From assembly GCA_009859145.1 (NCBI GenBank), contig VRVR01000005.1, positions 62,001 through 126,000 of the forward strand: a stretch of 64,000 bases of DNA, read 5' to 3'. The notes beneath the pieces were generated by a model that was not told the DNA's origin, made no database searches, and saw nothing but the letters and a program-made list of their open reading frames with translations. The position numbers and the translations under genes are program-made. Numbering within the stretch: the first letter of the stretch is position 1; each line of letters begins with the position of its first letter. Positions 9,413 to 21,400 of this stretch are shown here, in pieces. Source of the stretch: Andalucia godoyi. Lineage: Eukaryota > Discoba > Jakobea > Jakobida > Andaluciidae.

Positions 9413-12400
9413 ATGTCGGGAATTGAACAGCGGGTTGTGGATGGCCTCGTAAGCAAGTATGCATGCGCAGCAAGCTTGTCTGGACTGCGGGACAGCGGCA
9501 CCCGGAGAGATTTTCTGAGCGTGCTCATCGACGTCATGTTGCGTGACGACTGTCCAGCAATGCTCGTTCGCGATGTCGTTGACGATGCACGACTGATCCT
9601 TGTATTATTGTCAGAGAGGTTGTTTGTGTATATACAGGAGAACAGTTTTGCGTTGTCGGATAATGGAATGTTAAATGTCCTCTTCTTCTTCGCCCTTTCG
9701 TCGCTGCACGGTCCGCGGGATGTTTTCTTTCCCAAGCTTGAAGCTGCTGTTCAGCTGCTGAGATCGAGGACCTCTTGTTTTCTCAGAGGAAAGGGCTCGG
9801 ACAATGCAAAATGTTTGTTGTTGCAGGTGTTTGCCATATGCTTGCGTCACAACATCACATCGATGGCTTTCCGATTGCCGATGGATGCAATCATGGCAAT
9901 GGCGGATACACACGTCACTGCACGCATTGTTTGCGATGGTGTCTTGCATCAAAGGTACCCGGATGTTCCTCGAATTCTGGACTTTGTACCCAGTCTAGCT
10001 GATCTTTGGAAAGTACGATCAGTTTCCTTTGATTTTTCAACTGTCGATGGTGGCTTCGAGACTCCCATGGAGCTGCCTGTCATTGCGGAACTTGACTATC
10101 TCGTTGTGGACGCAGTCAGGCCACTGCTTGCCGATCTCATCGCCGCGGTCCATAGATCGGATCCAATCTTATTGGTGGGTCCCTCTGGGTGCGGAAAATC
10201 CGCGTTGCTAAAATATCTTCACCGAGTGATGATGGTACGCGACAATGCGACAACGCCGTTGATGACTATCAACGTTGACGATTCGCTGGATTCAAAAGAT
10301 CTTCTTGGGACATATGTTTCAGGCTCGGAAGCTGGTTCCTTCGAATGGCAGCCGGGTGCCCTTACGAATGCCGTGGATCAAGGTGCGTGGCTGGTGTTGG
10401 AAGACTTGCATTTGGCTGCCTCCGATATTCATGCAATTATGTTCCCTCTGTTGGAACCAAATCCATCGAACAGATCTCTTGTAAATGGCGCTCGATGTGA
10501 ATGCCGCATGTGCCTTCCATCGTTCCGCATCCTCGCAACGGTTCCAGAAGCCTCCTTCGAATCTCTGAAGAGAGCACCTGGATTTCACCGTTGGACAGTC
10601 TTCCATCTCCCGGTCCTTTCCACGAATGACATGTTGAAAGTTGTAAGCACCGTGCATTCCGGTTTGCCGCCGGTGCTTTGCAGACAGCTTGTCGCACTGT
10701 ACGAAAATCTGAATGGCGTCATGGTGCCCATCACCATTTCGCGAGAAGACTTTCTCTCGTTCGACGACTCCGTGCCAACAAACACACTCTCTCGTATTCT
10801 GCGGAAAACATTTACTTTGAGAGACGTGTTGTGCACTGCAAAGCGACTGATGGCTGTATCGTCGGATGCTAGCATCCATAGTGCTTTGTTGTCCGGCTTC
10901 GTCTCTTCGCATGTTGCAGAGATGTTCATTTTAGAAATTTGCGATTCTGCGTTGGCCCTTCTCCCTACATCTGCAGCTAGATTTGTGGTTCTTCGGCAGT
11001 GTGAGATGCACCGACAGCTGTCGCTGTCCGATGATGATCTCCAACGGATTGTTGTTGACCGGAAGCCTACCGTGCTGCTGAGTCCTGCGTCGCTTGTGGT
11101 AGGGCGCGTAACGCTTACAAGGACTGCGTCTCATTCTCTGATTTCTTCCTTGGGAGTTGCAGAGACGCGTCATCACATGCAATTGCTGGAAAAAATAGCA
11201 AACAGCGTGCAGTTTTCGGAGCACGTTCTTCTGCTTGGTGAAACTGGTGGTGGAAAAACTTCGATTGTTACTCAACTAGCCCGTGTGGTGGGAAAGACGC
11301 TGCTAGTGCACAACTTGTCTCCTCAGAGTGACTCTTCCGAACTGATTGGGGGGTATCGTCCAGTAGATCCGGGGTCCCATTGCAGAAAACTGTACGATCG
11401 ATTTGTTCGGCTGATGGCTAGATTGCCAGCTGCGAGTGCCTCAAAATTTCAAGGCATTCTTGACAAAGTCACCGGATATGCATCCACCGGGAAATGGGTG
11501 GAATGCTCGAAGCAGATGTCTCGCCTTGCGAATCATTTCATCTCCATCCTGGATAAAGCAGAAACTGCAGAGGAAACGAGCTTACCGCAGTCCAAACGGT
11601 CCAAGCTGTCCTCGGGAAAGGAAAAATTGCTCGGTTTTTGGCAAGTCTTTTCCAGCGATGTTCACAAGTTTCTTGAGCAGGAGCAGGTGTTCACAGCCGG
11701 TGGGTTCGCATTTGAATGGATCGATGGAATTCTTGCGCAGGCGCTTAAGAATGGAGAATGGCTTCTTTTAGACGAGGTCAACATGGCTCCTGGAGAAGTC
11801 TTGGAACGTCTAGCCGCTCTGTTGGACGGAGACGTCATCGTTGCAGAGTCGACGTCACGAATTGTGCGTCATCCTGATTTCAGATTGTTTGCGTGCATGA
11901 ATCCAGGTGGTGATGCCGGAAAAAAAGACTTGCCTCCGCAGCTGCGTACCCGGTTTACCGAAATTTATGTTTCCGAGCTCACAGATCGAACGGATCTGAC
12001 GCTGCTGGTTCATCATTATTTGCCACGTCTTCCACAGTTGCATTCCAGTCTTGTAGAATTTCACCTCCGCATGCGAAGTGCCACACTTCACGGAGATTTG
12101 GTCGACGGCGCGGGGCACAAACCAGTTTTCTCGCTTCGATCTTTATCTCGAGCTCTGGACTATAGTCGGCGCCTTGCACCGCTGTATGGAGATTTCCGCT
12201 CTTTGCGTGACGGCATTATGCTAGCCTACGGATCCCTGTTGGGCCGTCAGTCGTTGGGATATGCTGTCGCCTTGGTCCAGGAGCTGTTTCCTGCGTTTGG
12301 TGCAACCGGATATCAGCCTCCCCCTTCGCTGGAAAAGGATGGCGTCGTGATCGAAGGATTTTCGTTCGAGACCGTTGACGAAAAGAGAGTCAAAAATGAT

Positions 12401-15400
12401 TCGAAATTTATTCTGACACCTTCCGTGAAGGAGCGGCTGCTTCATCTTGCTCGTGCGTGTTCTGTTGGGACGTATCCAGTCCTTCTCGAAGGACCCACTT
12501 CGGCAGGAAAGACATCTCTTGTGGAGTATCTGGCAGGAAGACTTGGGCAACGGGTCATCCGCATAAACAATCACGAGCACACGGATCTGGCCGAGTACGT
12601 CGGCACGTACTTACCAAATGAAAAGACGGGGCGTTTAGAATTTCGAGAAGGCTTGCTTGTTCAAGCACTGCGCAATGGCTACTGGTTGTTGTTGGATGAG
12701 CTGAATTTGGCACCATCAGAAGTGTTGGAAGCGTTGAACCGTTTGCTGGACGATAACCGCGAACTGCGCATTTCTGAAACTGGAGAGACCATTAAGCCGC
12801 ACCGTGGCTTTATGCTTTTCGCCACTCAGAATCCTTCCGTTTCGATTACGGAAGGAGTCTCTTATGGTGGTCGGAAACAGCTGTCCAAGGCCCTCAGAAA
12901 TCGATTCGTTGGCATTTCCGTTGAGGATTTGCCTTCCGTTGAATTGGTGACGATCATTGCGGAAAGATTCAGAGTCCCGGATTCCATGTCCCGTAAGACA
13001 GTGGATGTGATGGAGGAGCTGCAACGGCTACGAAGAATTGGAGGCGTTTTTGCTGGAAAATCTGGGTACGTTACGGCTCGGGACATTTTCAAGTGGTGTG
13101 CTCGTCTGTGGGAAACAAAAGAGGAGTTTGCAACGAACGGTTTTTATGTTCTGGGTGAAAAGCTGAGAACTGCTGAAGAACGGGACGTGGTACGCATCGT
13201 GATTGAAAAGGCTTTTAAAACAGCGGTTCGTGTCGAGTATGACATCCCGTCCCTTTCTGGAGTGAGCGCTCCCATTGTTATGACGCGATCTTGGAAGAGA
13301 ATGCTGTGCCTGGTGATTGCTGCGCTGAAGAACCGAGAACCCGTGCTGCTTGTTGGGGAGACGGGGATTGGAAAGACGACTGTCGTCGAAGTTCTCTCTC
13401 AGCTTTGGAATACTTCGCTTGAAGTCCTTGTTTGCCACTCTTCGACGGAAACGTCGGACCTCTTTGGCGCACTGCGTCCAAGTCGTAGACGAGTCGAGTC
13501 AGCGGAGCGTGCTCAATCCGCGATTCGTGAGTTTTGCTTGCGTGAAAATGTCCCAATGGATTTTTCGGCCTTTGAGAATGCACAGATCAGCCAAGTCCTT
13601 GCGGATTTGAAGCAAATGTTTGGAGATCGTTCTGATTTTTCACAGTTGTGTGAAGAGGTGGCGGAGCTAACAATCTCGTCGGATTCTCTGTTCAGCTGGG
13701 TGGATGGACCCTTGGTTCGTGCTTTCACAGAGGGCAAGCTGTTCCTTGCTGATGAAATCTCTCTGGCCGATGACGCGGTTCTTGAGCGACTGAATTCTGT
13801 CCTTGAAGGGGCTTCGATCATTTCGGTTCCAGATCGAAGTTGCGGAACAGAGATTTCTTGCCATCCATCATTTTTCTTTGTGTCAACCATGAATCCAGGA
13901 GGAGACTTTGGGAAGCGCGAGCTCTCTCCAGCGCTACGATCTCGCTTGACGGAAATTTGGGTTCCTTCCCCACTGTCTGATCTGCGAGACCGCAATTTTC
14001 TGGTGCAGGGGCTCTGCGGAGCTTCGGAATTTGGCCGGTCGTCAGAGTTGACTGCATTTGCAAAAGTTGTTGATCGCATTTGCGATGCAATTTCCACCAA
14101 TCACGGCATCGGTTCACTGCGGCGAACGGTTTCTGTGCGTGACTTGGCCTACTGGATTCGATCCACAAAATCCTTTGTGTCTTCCTGCGGGATGGAATTC
14201 GGACTGGCATTTTGCCTGGCTGGCGAGATGGTTTTCCTCGACTCCATATCCGCCAAGTCTCCAGAGCGCATTGAATGGCAGGACTACTTCAGAGAAGCCG
14301 TCTATTTGTCTCAGTTTCCTTTGTGGAATGTCACCCCGCCCTGCCATTTTGAACGACCATCTGGAATTGCCTTTGGATCTCCGGAATTTTTCTCTGTCCC
14401 TGTGACAGAAAAGAGACCCGTGACGTTCTCATTTGCGGCGCCTGTAACCCGAACGGTCACGCATTCTTTGCTTCGGGCTTTCAGCTTGAATCAGCCAGTT
14501 TTGCTGGAAGGTCCTCCTGGAGTTGGAAAGACTGCCGTTGTCGAGCAACTGGCAAGAGTGCTTGGAATCCAGGTCGTCCGTGTCAATCTGTCGGACCAGA
14601 CGGATCTTGCGGATCTTGTAGGACAAGACGCGCCTTCAGAAGGGCATCGCTTCGTTTGGAAAGACGGCCCTCTGCTATCCGCGATGAAGTCAGGTTCCTG
14701 GTTGCTCCTGGATGAATTGAATCTTGCTCCGCAGACTGTTCTTGAAGGTCTCAACTCCATCCTTGACCATCGCAAGCAAATCTTTGTCCCTGAACTTGGA
14801 GCAACGATCACCGCCGCTCCACAGTTTCGTGTTTTTGCTGCACAGAACCCTGTTTCGGGCGGCGGTGGACGTAAGGGACTGCCGCAGTCATTTTTGAATC
14901 GATTTGTGCTAGTCTCTGTCCCCGAAATGAGTCGCGAGGACGTTCTGTCCATTCTTTCCTCCGTGTACGAATCCTGTGTCAGTGAATCAGAGAGAGATCA
15001 TATGGTTGCCGTAATGGAGACTGGAGGATTGAACCTGCGAGATGTCTTACGATGGGCGGACAAAATGAGGTTCAACATGTCTTTCGCGGATGCCCTGCGT
15101 TGGACGTCTCTGATGCGCGTGTCCCAGCTGCAGGATCGCACGGCGATCTGGAATGCTGTTGGGAAGCCGGGTGAGGTTGGCAGAGACAGCGATCCTCGCT
15201 ACACCGCAGCATTCTTCAATGAGTTTTTGAAAGGCGCTTGCGACACGGCCGGGCATCCAGAGCTAGTCATGACGTCGCGCTTTCTGCCTCTTTTGTACGG
15301 ATGTGTCAGCGCACTGTCTCCGGACAATGTCAACAGTCGCTTGTTGATTTTATCCGGAACACCTGGTACTGGAAGGTCTTCGTTGATCACGGCTGCACAT

Positions 15401-18400
15401 TCTCTGCTGCAACTTGGACCTACCGTGAGAGTAGTGTCACTTCCGGTTTCTTCCTCTACCGATTCTGCGGATCTGTTGGGTACTTATGAACAAACGAATC
15501 GTAGCCATCGTGTCGCGCTTCTCAAAGATGACATCGGAAGAATCGTAGTTTCCTGTGCAAAAACGTGTGCAGATGTTCATCAGTACATGATTGCGCATTC
15601 TCTTTGGCAGTCGTACTTTTCCTGGGAATCATCTTTGGAGGAGAGTGCGTGGGCTGCGTTGCTGAATGAAGTGAGCAACTTTGATGCGGAATTTGCTGCG
15701 AGAATGCGTGCTGCTCATGCCTCTTATACATCGTCTCTGAACTCTGTCTTCTCGTGGGTCGACGGACTCTTGGTTCGTTCGTGTCTTTCAGGCGATTGGT
15801 TGATTTTGGAACACGCCGAACTCTGCCCCGGAGCCGTGTTGGATCGTTTAAATGCGTTGTGCGAGCCCAATGGTGTACTGCATATCACCGAGGCAGGCGA
15901 GGACCGATGCATTGTTCCACACGCGAATTTCAAATTGGTAATGATGGTGGACTCGAAGAACGGTCACGTATCTCGGGCAATGCGCAGCAGAGCCGTGGAA
16001 GTCTCCGTCGAAGATCTGTCCTCTCTGTGGGAATGGTCGCTGCTGTCTTGTGCTGCAGACAGCGTCCCTTTGCTTTCGTGCCTCCGAGCTGCTCAGACGC
16101 ATTCATTGTCTCTCGGAGTCTCCGTGCTGACTGCTTCCAAACTGAGCAGGACTGCCAGCTCAATGAAGTCCTGGTGCTGGCTATCCGATTCCCCGTTTCA
16201 GTTGCGTTCTTTGGGTCTTTCTGTTGACGCACGAGATTTAGATGGGCAGCAGGTGCTCCAGTTTTTCACAAGGCTTCCGGTGGCCATTCAGCCTGATCGA
16301 GCCGTGCGCGCTTTGGCTCATTTGAATCCACAGCACGATCACATCGTGAAGCTGATCACTGGTGTGAGTGCCGTATCGCAATCCAGTGTCGAATGCATCA
16401 TTCGGGCGGAGGCTTGGCGATTAGGTGCTGTTGCGTCAAATGCACAGGTCGATCTGAATCGGTCTTCGGACGACGCAGATTTTCTGACGGTGGTGCGTTC
16501 CCTGATGGTTTCGGATTTCAATGATCCTTCTTCAGTGAAGGGAAAGGCAATTCGCAACATTGTAATGGCGGTCCTAACCGACCTGCAAGGAAACATCTCG
16601 CAGTACACTCCGAGATTTCGCGAAATTGCTCTTGGAGTGGTTTTCGCCCTTCTTCAAGGACACGATGTGCCCGCAAAGTGGCTGCACAAGTGGCTGCTCA
16701 GGCTGTTGAAGACGCCGTCATCCACCGTTACTTTGTCCCTGGATGCACTCGTGGGGTCAATGAGCACCCATGGTTCCGATGAACTGCTGAAGCAGGTGAA
16801 ATCGTGGCTTCGTCCTGTTTCCGGCTCGATGGAAGCTGTGCTAAGTAAGTTGGAGCGACAGTTTGAAGAGGCCTCGAGCAAACATCTTGTGGACGAGCAA
16901 AATTTCATCCAAGCATTTGCGACGCTGGTTTCTCTGAAGTTTCTCAAACCAACTGTTGGCATCATTGACGGACTGCGTGTCGCGGTCGAAAGTTCCGTTT
17001 CAGCAGAGACGCGGCGTCCGCTGTTGAAGAATGAGGATCCTCTTCAAGAACTGCAACAATACTACAGTGTTGCGAAGTACTTTTATGCATCCTTTTCAAG
17101 TGATATGTTCAAGACTAACTTCGTTTGGAAAAGCATCATATCGCATGCCTACACATTGGCGTCCCGGTGGGCTGCGGATCAGCACAGCCGGTTTTTCGTC
17201 CCACTGTTTTCATTTTCGCTGTCCAAGATCTGTATGTACGAGCTGTTTGCGTTTTCAGAACCCTTCCCGCTTGTTGCCGCGCTGAAACTGCGGTCACGGC
17301 TATTGTCCGTTTCTGCTGCGGAATACAAGTTGGGTACTTTCGATTTGGTTCGGAAGTACGGCTCCATGGATGGCCCTAATTTCAAAGCAGGACTTGATTC
17401 TCTGTTGGAGAAACTGGGCGAGAACGTTTTTGGCCGGAAAATGCAATCATTCGAAGCTTGTGCCCTCTCGATGCTAGGCGTCCTGTCGCAGTATTGTCGG
17501 TATCCGCCAGAACTGAAGCATCGTGTTCTTTCTCAAGCGTACAGTGCATCCAAACAGACGTTGTGCGACGTCATGAATGCCTACGTAGCGTCTTTGAAAC
17601 TGAACGATTACCAGCTCCAATCTCAGTCCTGGAGCAATCAGATGCAGGAGCTGGACGCATTGCTCGAAAGATCTCTCGCCCAAGCAGGAGAGTTTTCGGC
17701 CGACGATTGGAATCGGGTCGACGGTATACTTCACGAAACCACGGTGCTGTGTCAATCGGGACATATGGACGCCAGTTCTTTAGAAATGATGAGGTCCTCG
17801 TCCCTCAAGATTGAGAACCTGCGCGTTCGAGTCATGTATCAATTCTGTTTGAGCATGTTGCAGCTTCACTCGCTGCATTTGTCTGTGTGCTCGACTGCTG
17901 TTCCTCGATGGGTAGATTCGATTCTTGCATACCCTCCGAGGAAGACTGATCGCATTTGCGATTCATTGCCGTTAAAATCAAAGATCGTGGAGTCTCTGTT
18001 GCGAGGGAATGCGACGGATTGTTTGGAGTTCATCCTTGCGGCGTACATTCGCAAGCGCCAAGCCCAGCAGGAAGAACTGGGAGAAAAAGGTTTCCAGTTT
18101 GTGAAGAGTCAAAGGTTGAAAATACTGGAAGATACCAACCCAGACAAGAAAGACTACGATGCAGAAATCCAGGAACGGAACGCTTTGGACGACCAGTTAG
18201 CCAGAGAGCTCTTCAGGGAAGCCGCGGATTCATTGGCATTTGCAGATCATCCATCGGCAGATAGCATTGGCCCGGTGGACGATGACGATGTATCGGAAGC
18301 TGTTACTCTGTTTTTGAATTCCCGGGCGCTGGATCCGTTTTCATTGCTTGGAACTGTTTTGAGGATGCGTGCCGAGTACGTGGACCGCAGTCCCCTGGCG

Positions 18401-21400
18401 TTTTCGTCAGCAGTGATCCCTATACGAGCTATTTCAGAGCTTTTTATTGCCGAGTGTACCGAGTCAGACTCGGGGAGAACCTTTTTCCAGCCGAATCCGT
18501 TGGAATCGACGCTCGTGATGGATGTCCTCTCTCCCTTCCGTGCTCGCCTGATAGACCTTTTGGAAGTTCATCCTGAGCACCCTCAGCTGCTTGTTGCACT
18601 GGAGCACATCGATCGGATGGTCTCGTTTCCCGTTCCCAAGACTGCTTTGAGCACATTTGCGATGGGTCTCGAAATGCTTGTTGACCGTGTTTCCGACTGG
18701 AATCGTCTTCATGGTCCGAATTCTAGGTATCATATCGCTTTGGATGATGTCGTTCGGCTGCTGTTGCGATGGAGGAAATTGGAAACGGAATGTTGGCAAT
18801 CGATTTGCGAAGAAGCTGTGCGGCACAAGGATTTCTCATTTGTTCCTCAGATTTGGGCTGCCATACGTCCAGCTTCTGCTATGGACGCGGCCTCAGCGGA
18901 CGCGGAGTTATCTCTCGTGGAGGGTGCGACATCTTATGTTACTGGGGCGCAGCTTGGGTCGTTTGCGACTGTTCTGAAATGCCTGAACGTCATGGCGACT
19001 ACTGCATCGTCTAGTACGCTGAGAGGAGTCTTGCGTTTGATAGAAGTGGTTTACAAGCCGATCATTGAGAATGCTGTATCTGCCGAGAGTTCCTTGCATC
19101 GTGACCGCATTCGTCAGGCTCGGGAGGAGGTGAAATGGAGAGATGCTTCCGTAGAGGGACTTCGTGATGCCGTGGCGAAAAATCGTCGCTTGCTTGCTCG
19201 AACCGTCCGATCGTGGAAGGAAGCTATGGCGAAGCCAGTTAGCCCGTTGCTTGTGGGCCATGTTTCACCTCCAATCTCAGAGCCGACATTGCAAGTTCCG
19301 GCGTGCATCACCTCTGTGATGCCAAAGGCTATTGTATTGAATTCCGTCCCGATCCTGCTGACGCACGAAGAAGCTGTCTCTGTATCAGGAACGCGGCACC
19401 TGGGCAATGTGAGTGCCATCGGAGCAAAGATGGAGCGTCTTCTATCTTCTTCTGTGCACGCAATACGCAAAGGCTTTTCCGAGATGTCGTCAGATGTAGT
19501 AGAAAACTACGAGACGTTGCAATCACGTTTGATGGAGTTGCAGCGGATGGGAAGAAATCCCTCCACTCGGAAACCCAAGGAGACTGCGTTTACGGACTTA
19601 CTGCGAGCGCTGACAGAGTGGAAACTGCCGCATTTGAAAAGTTCCGTTCCGCAAGACATGTGGTCGTCCTGGAGACGGTACTTTCGACAAGATCTGCTGA
19701 CTTCCGATCCAGCGTTCAGCAGCTATTTTGTTCTGATGGATCGTTGCATGGCATGTTTCCATCCATTGTGGCCGAGGTCTGGAGCGCTTCCTCCAACCGT
19801 GGAAGAAAAGGCACGGAATATGGTACAGAACATGTTGTACCTATGCTACCGATTCGCTCAAGACTTGCGGAAAATGGAGGACATCAGGGGAAAACTGCAC
19901 GCTGCTAACCGAGAGCGGGTCTGTGATACTTGGGTTCCTTCCAACCTTCGCCATCTTTGCTCTCGCTTGCAGGAGTTGTGCACGTCTGCTGGCTTTGCGG
20001 TGCAGTACACAAAGTGGACTAAACTCGCCGTCTCTTCACTGGCAGACTTGCAAGAAAAACTAGGCTCGTTGTCAGACGTTCTTGGAACTTCTTGTACAGG
20101 ACCGTTTCTTTCAGCTGGCGATTTGATGATCATGGAGACTGCGGCTCGGGACATCGATTCAACTATGACTTCGTGCATGCACATGTCCACTGTCGTTTCC
20201 GATGCTGGGCTACAAGAGTTGATGTTAGTCCTTCACTGCGATTGGATGGTCGTACGTGACGAGCTGATGTCGAGTATCCGTGCGCCCGCATCTGTTTCCT
20301 TTGAAAGCTCCACGTCGCTACTTGATCTCGCTGTCCATGATATGATGTTGCTCACAGAAGGTCTTCATGCAATAGAAAACCTTGTGTCGGATGTTGACTT
20401 GTCCATGTTCGATAAGATCCATTCCACTGTTTCGACGTTCGACATTTGCAATGTGGAATCTGTTTGCTTGTGGCATGCGACGTCCGTGATAGCGCATGTG
20501 CTGGAGAAATCGCTGTCCTCGATTTGTGCTGCAGGTCGGTCCGTGCTTCAATCGTTGTGCCACTTGTTTGCTGCTCTATCCAAATGTATGTCTCATGTTG
20601 TCTTCCATGGTTTCTGCGTGGACGAATCGGAGCCGTCCGAAGAGGATTCAGGAGGAGGACAGGAAGGGGTCGGCCAAGGGGTTGGAATGGGGAATGGAGA
20701 AGGTGTCGAGAATGTTTCTGAGCAAATTGAGCATCCCGATCAGCTTATGGGACTGGACAATGAGCCCAAGGATTCTTCAAAGCAGCCAGAAAAGAATGAT
20801 GGCCAAGGCTTTGATATGGATTCTGCGCAAGATTTTGAGGGAAATATGGAAGATCTGGATGAGAAAGATCAGCCCAAAGAAGAAGAACTCAGTGATCTTG
20901 AAGACGTCGAGGGTAAGGATGAAAATGACACTACGCGCGATGTGGACAAGAAATTGTGGGACGAGGAAGATGCCGACAAAGAACGACAAGAAGATAGTCA
21001 ACAAGAAGATCGCGATGCTGACGCTCAAGGTGGCGACGATGAAGTGGCGGCAAAAGAAGAAAAAGATGATGATGATGATGCAATGCGCGACGACGCCAAG
21101 GAGAAGGAAACGAATCCGCAATCGAAGAAGCCGAAACCGAAGAAAAACGAGGATACCGGTGATTCGGAATCTGCAGACCAAGACGAAGTCGAGGACCAAG
21201 ATCAAGATCAAGATCAAGACCTCATGGATGATCACGCAAAACAAGACGGCGTAAAGGACGATCCAGAACTTCGTCCAGATGCGGAAGATTTTGAGCTTCC
21301 GGATATTCCAGATGACACTCAAGAAGGGGAAAGCGAAGGGGAAAGCGATGCTCCGGATGGTGATGAAGCTGTGGGCGATCTCGGACAGAGTGATCGTGAA

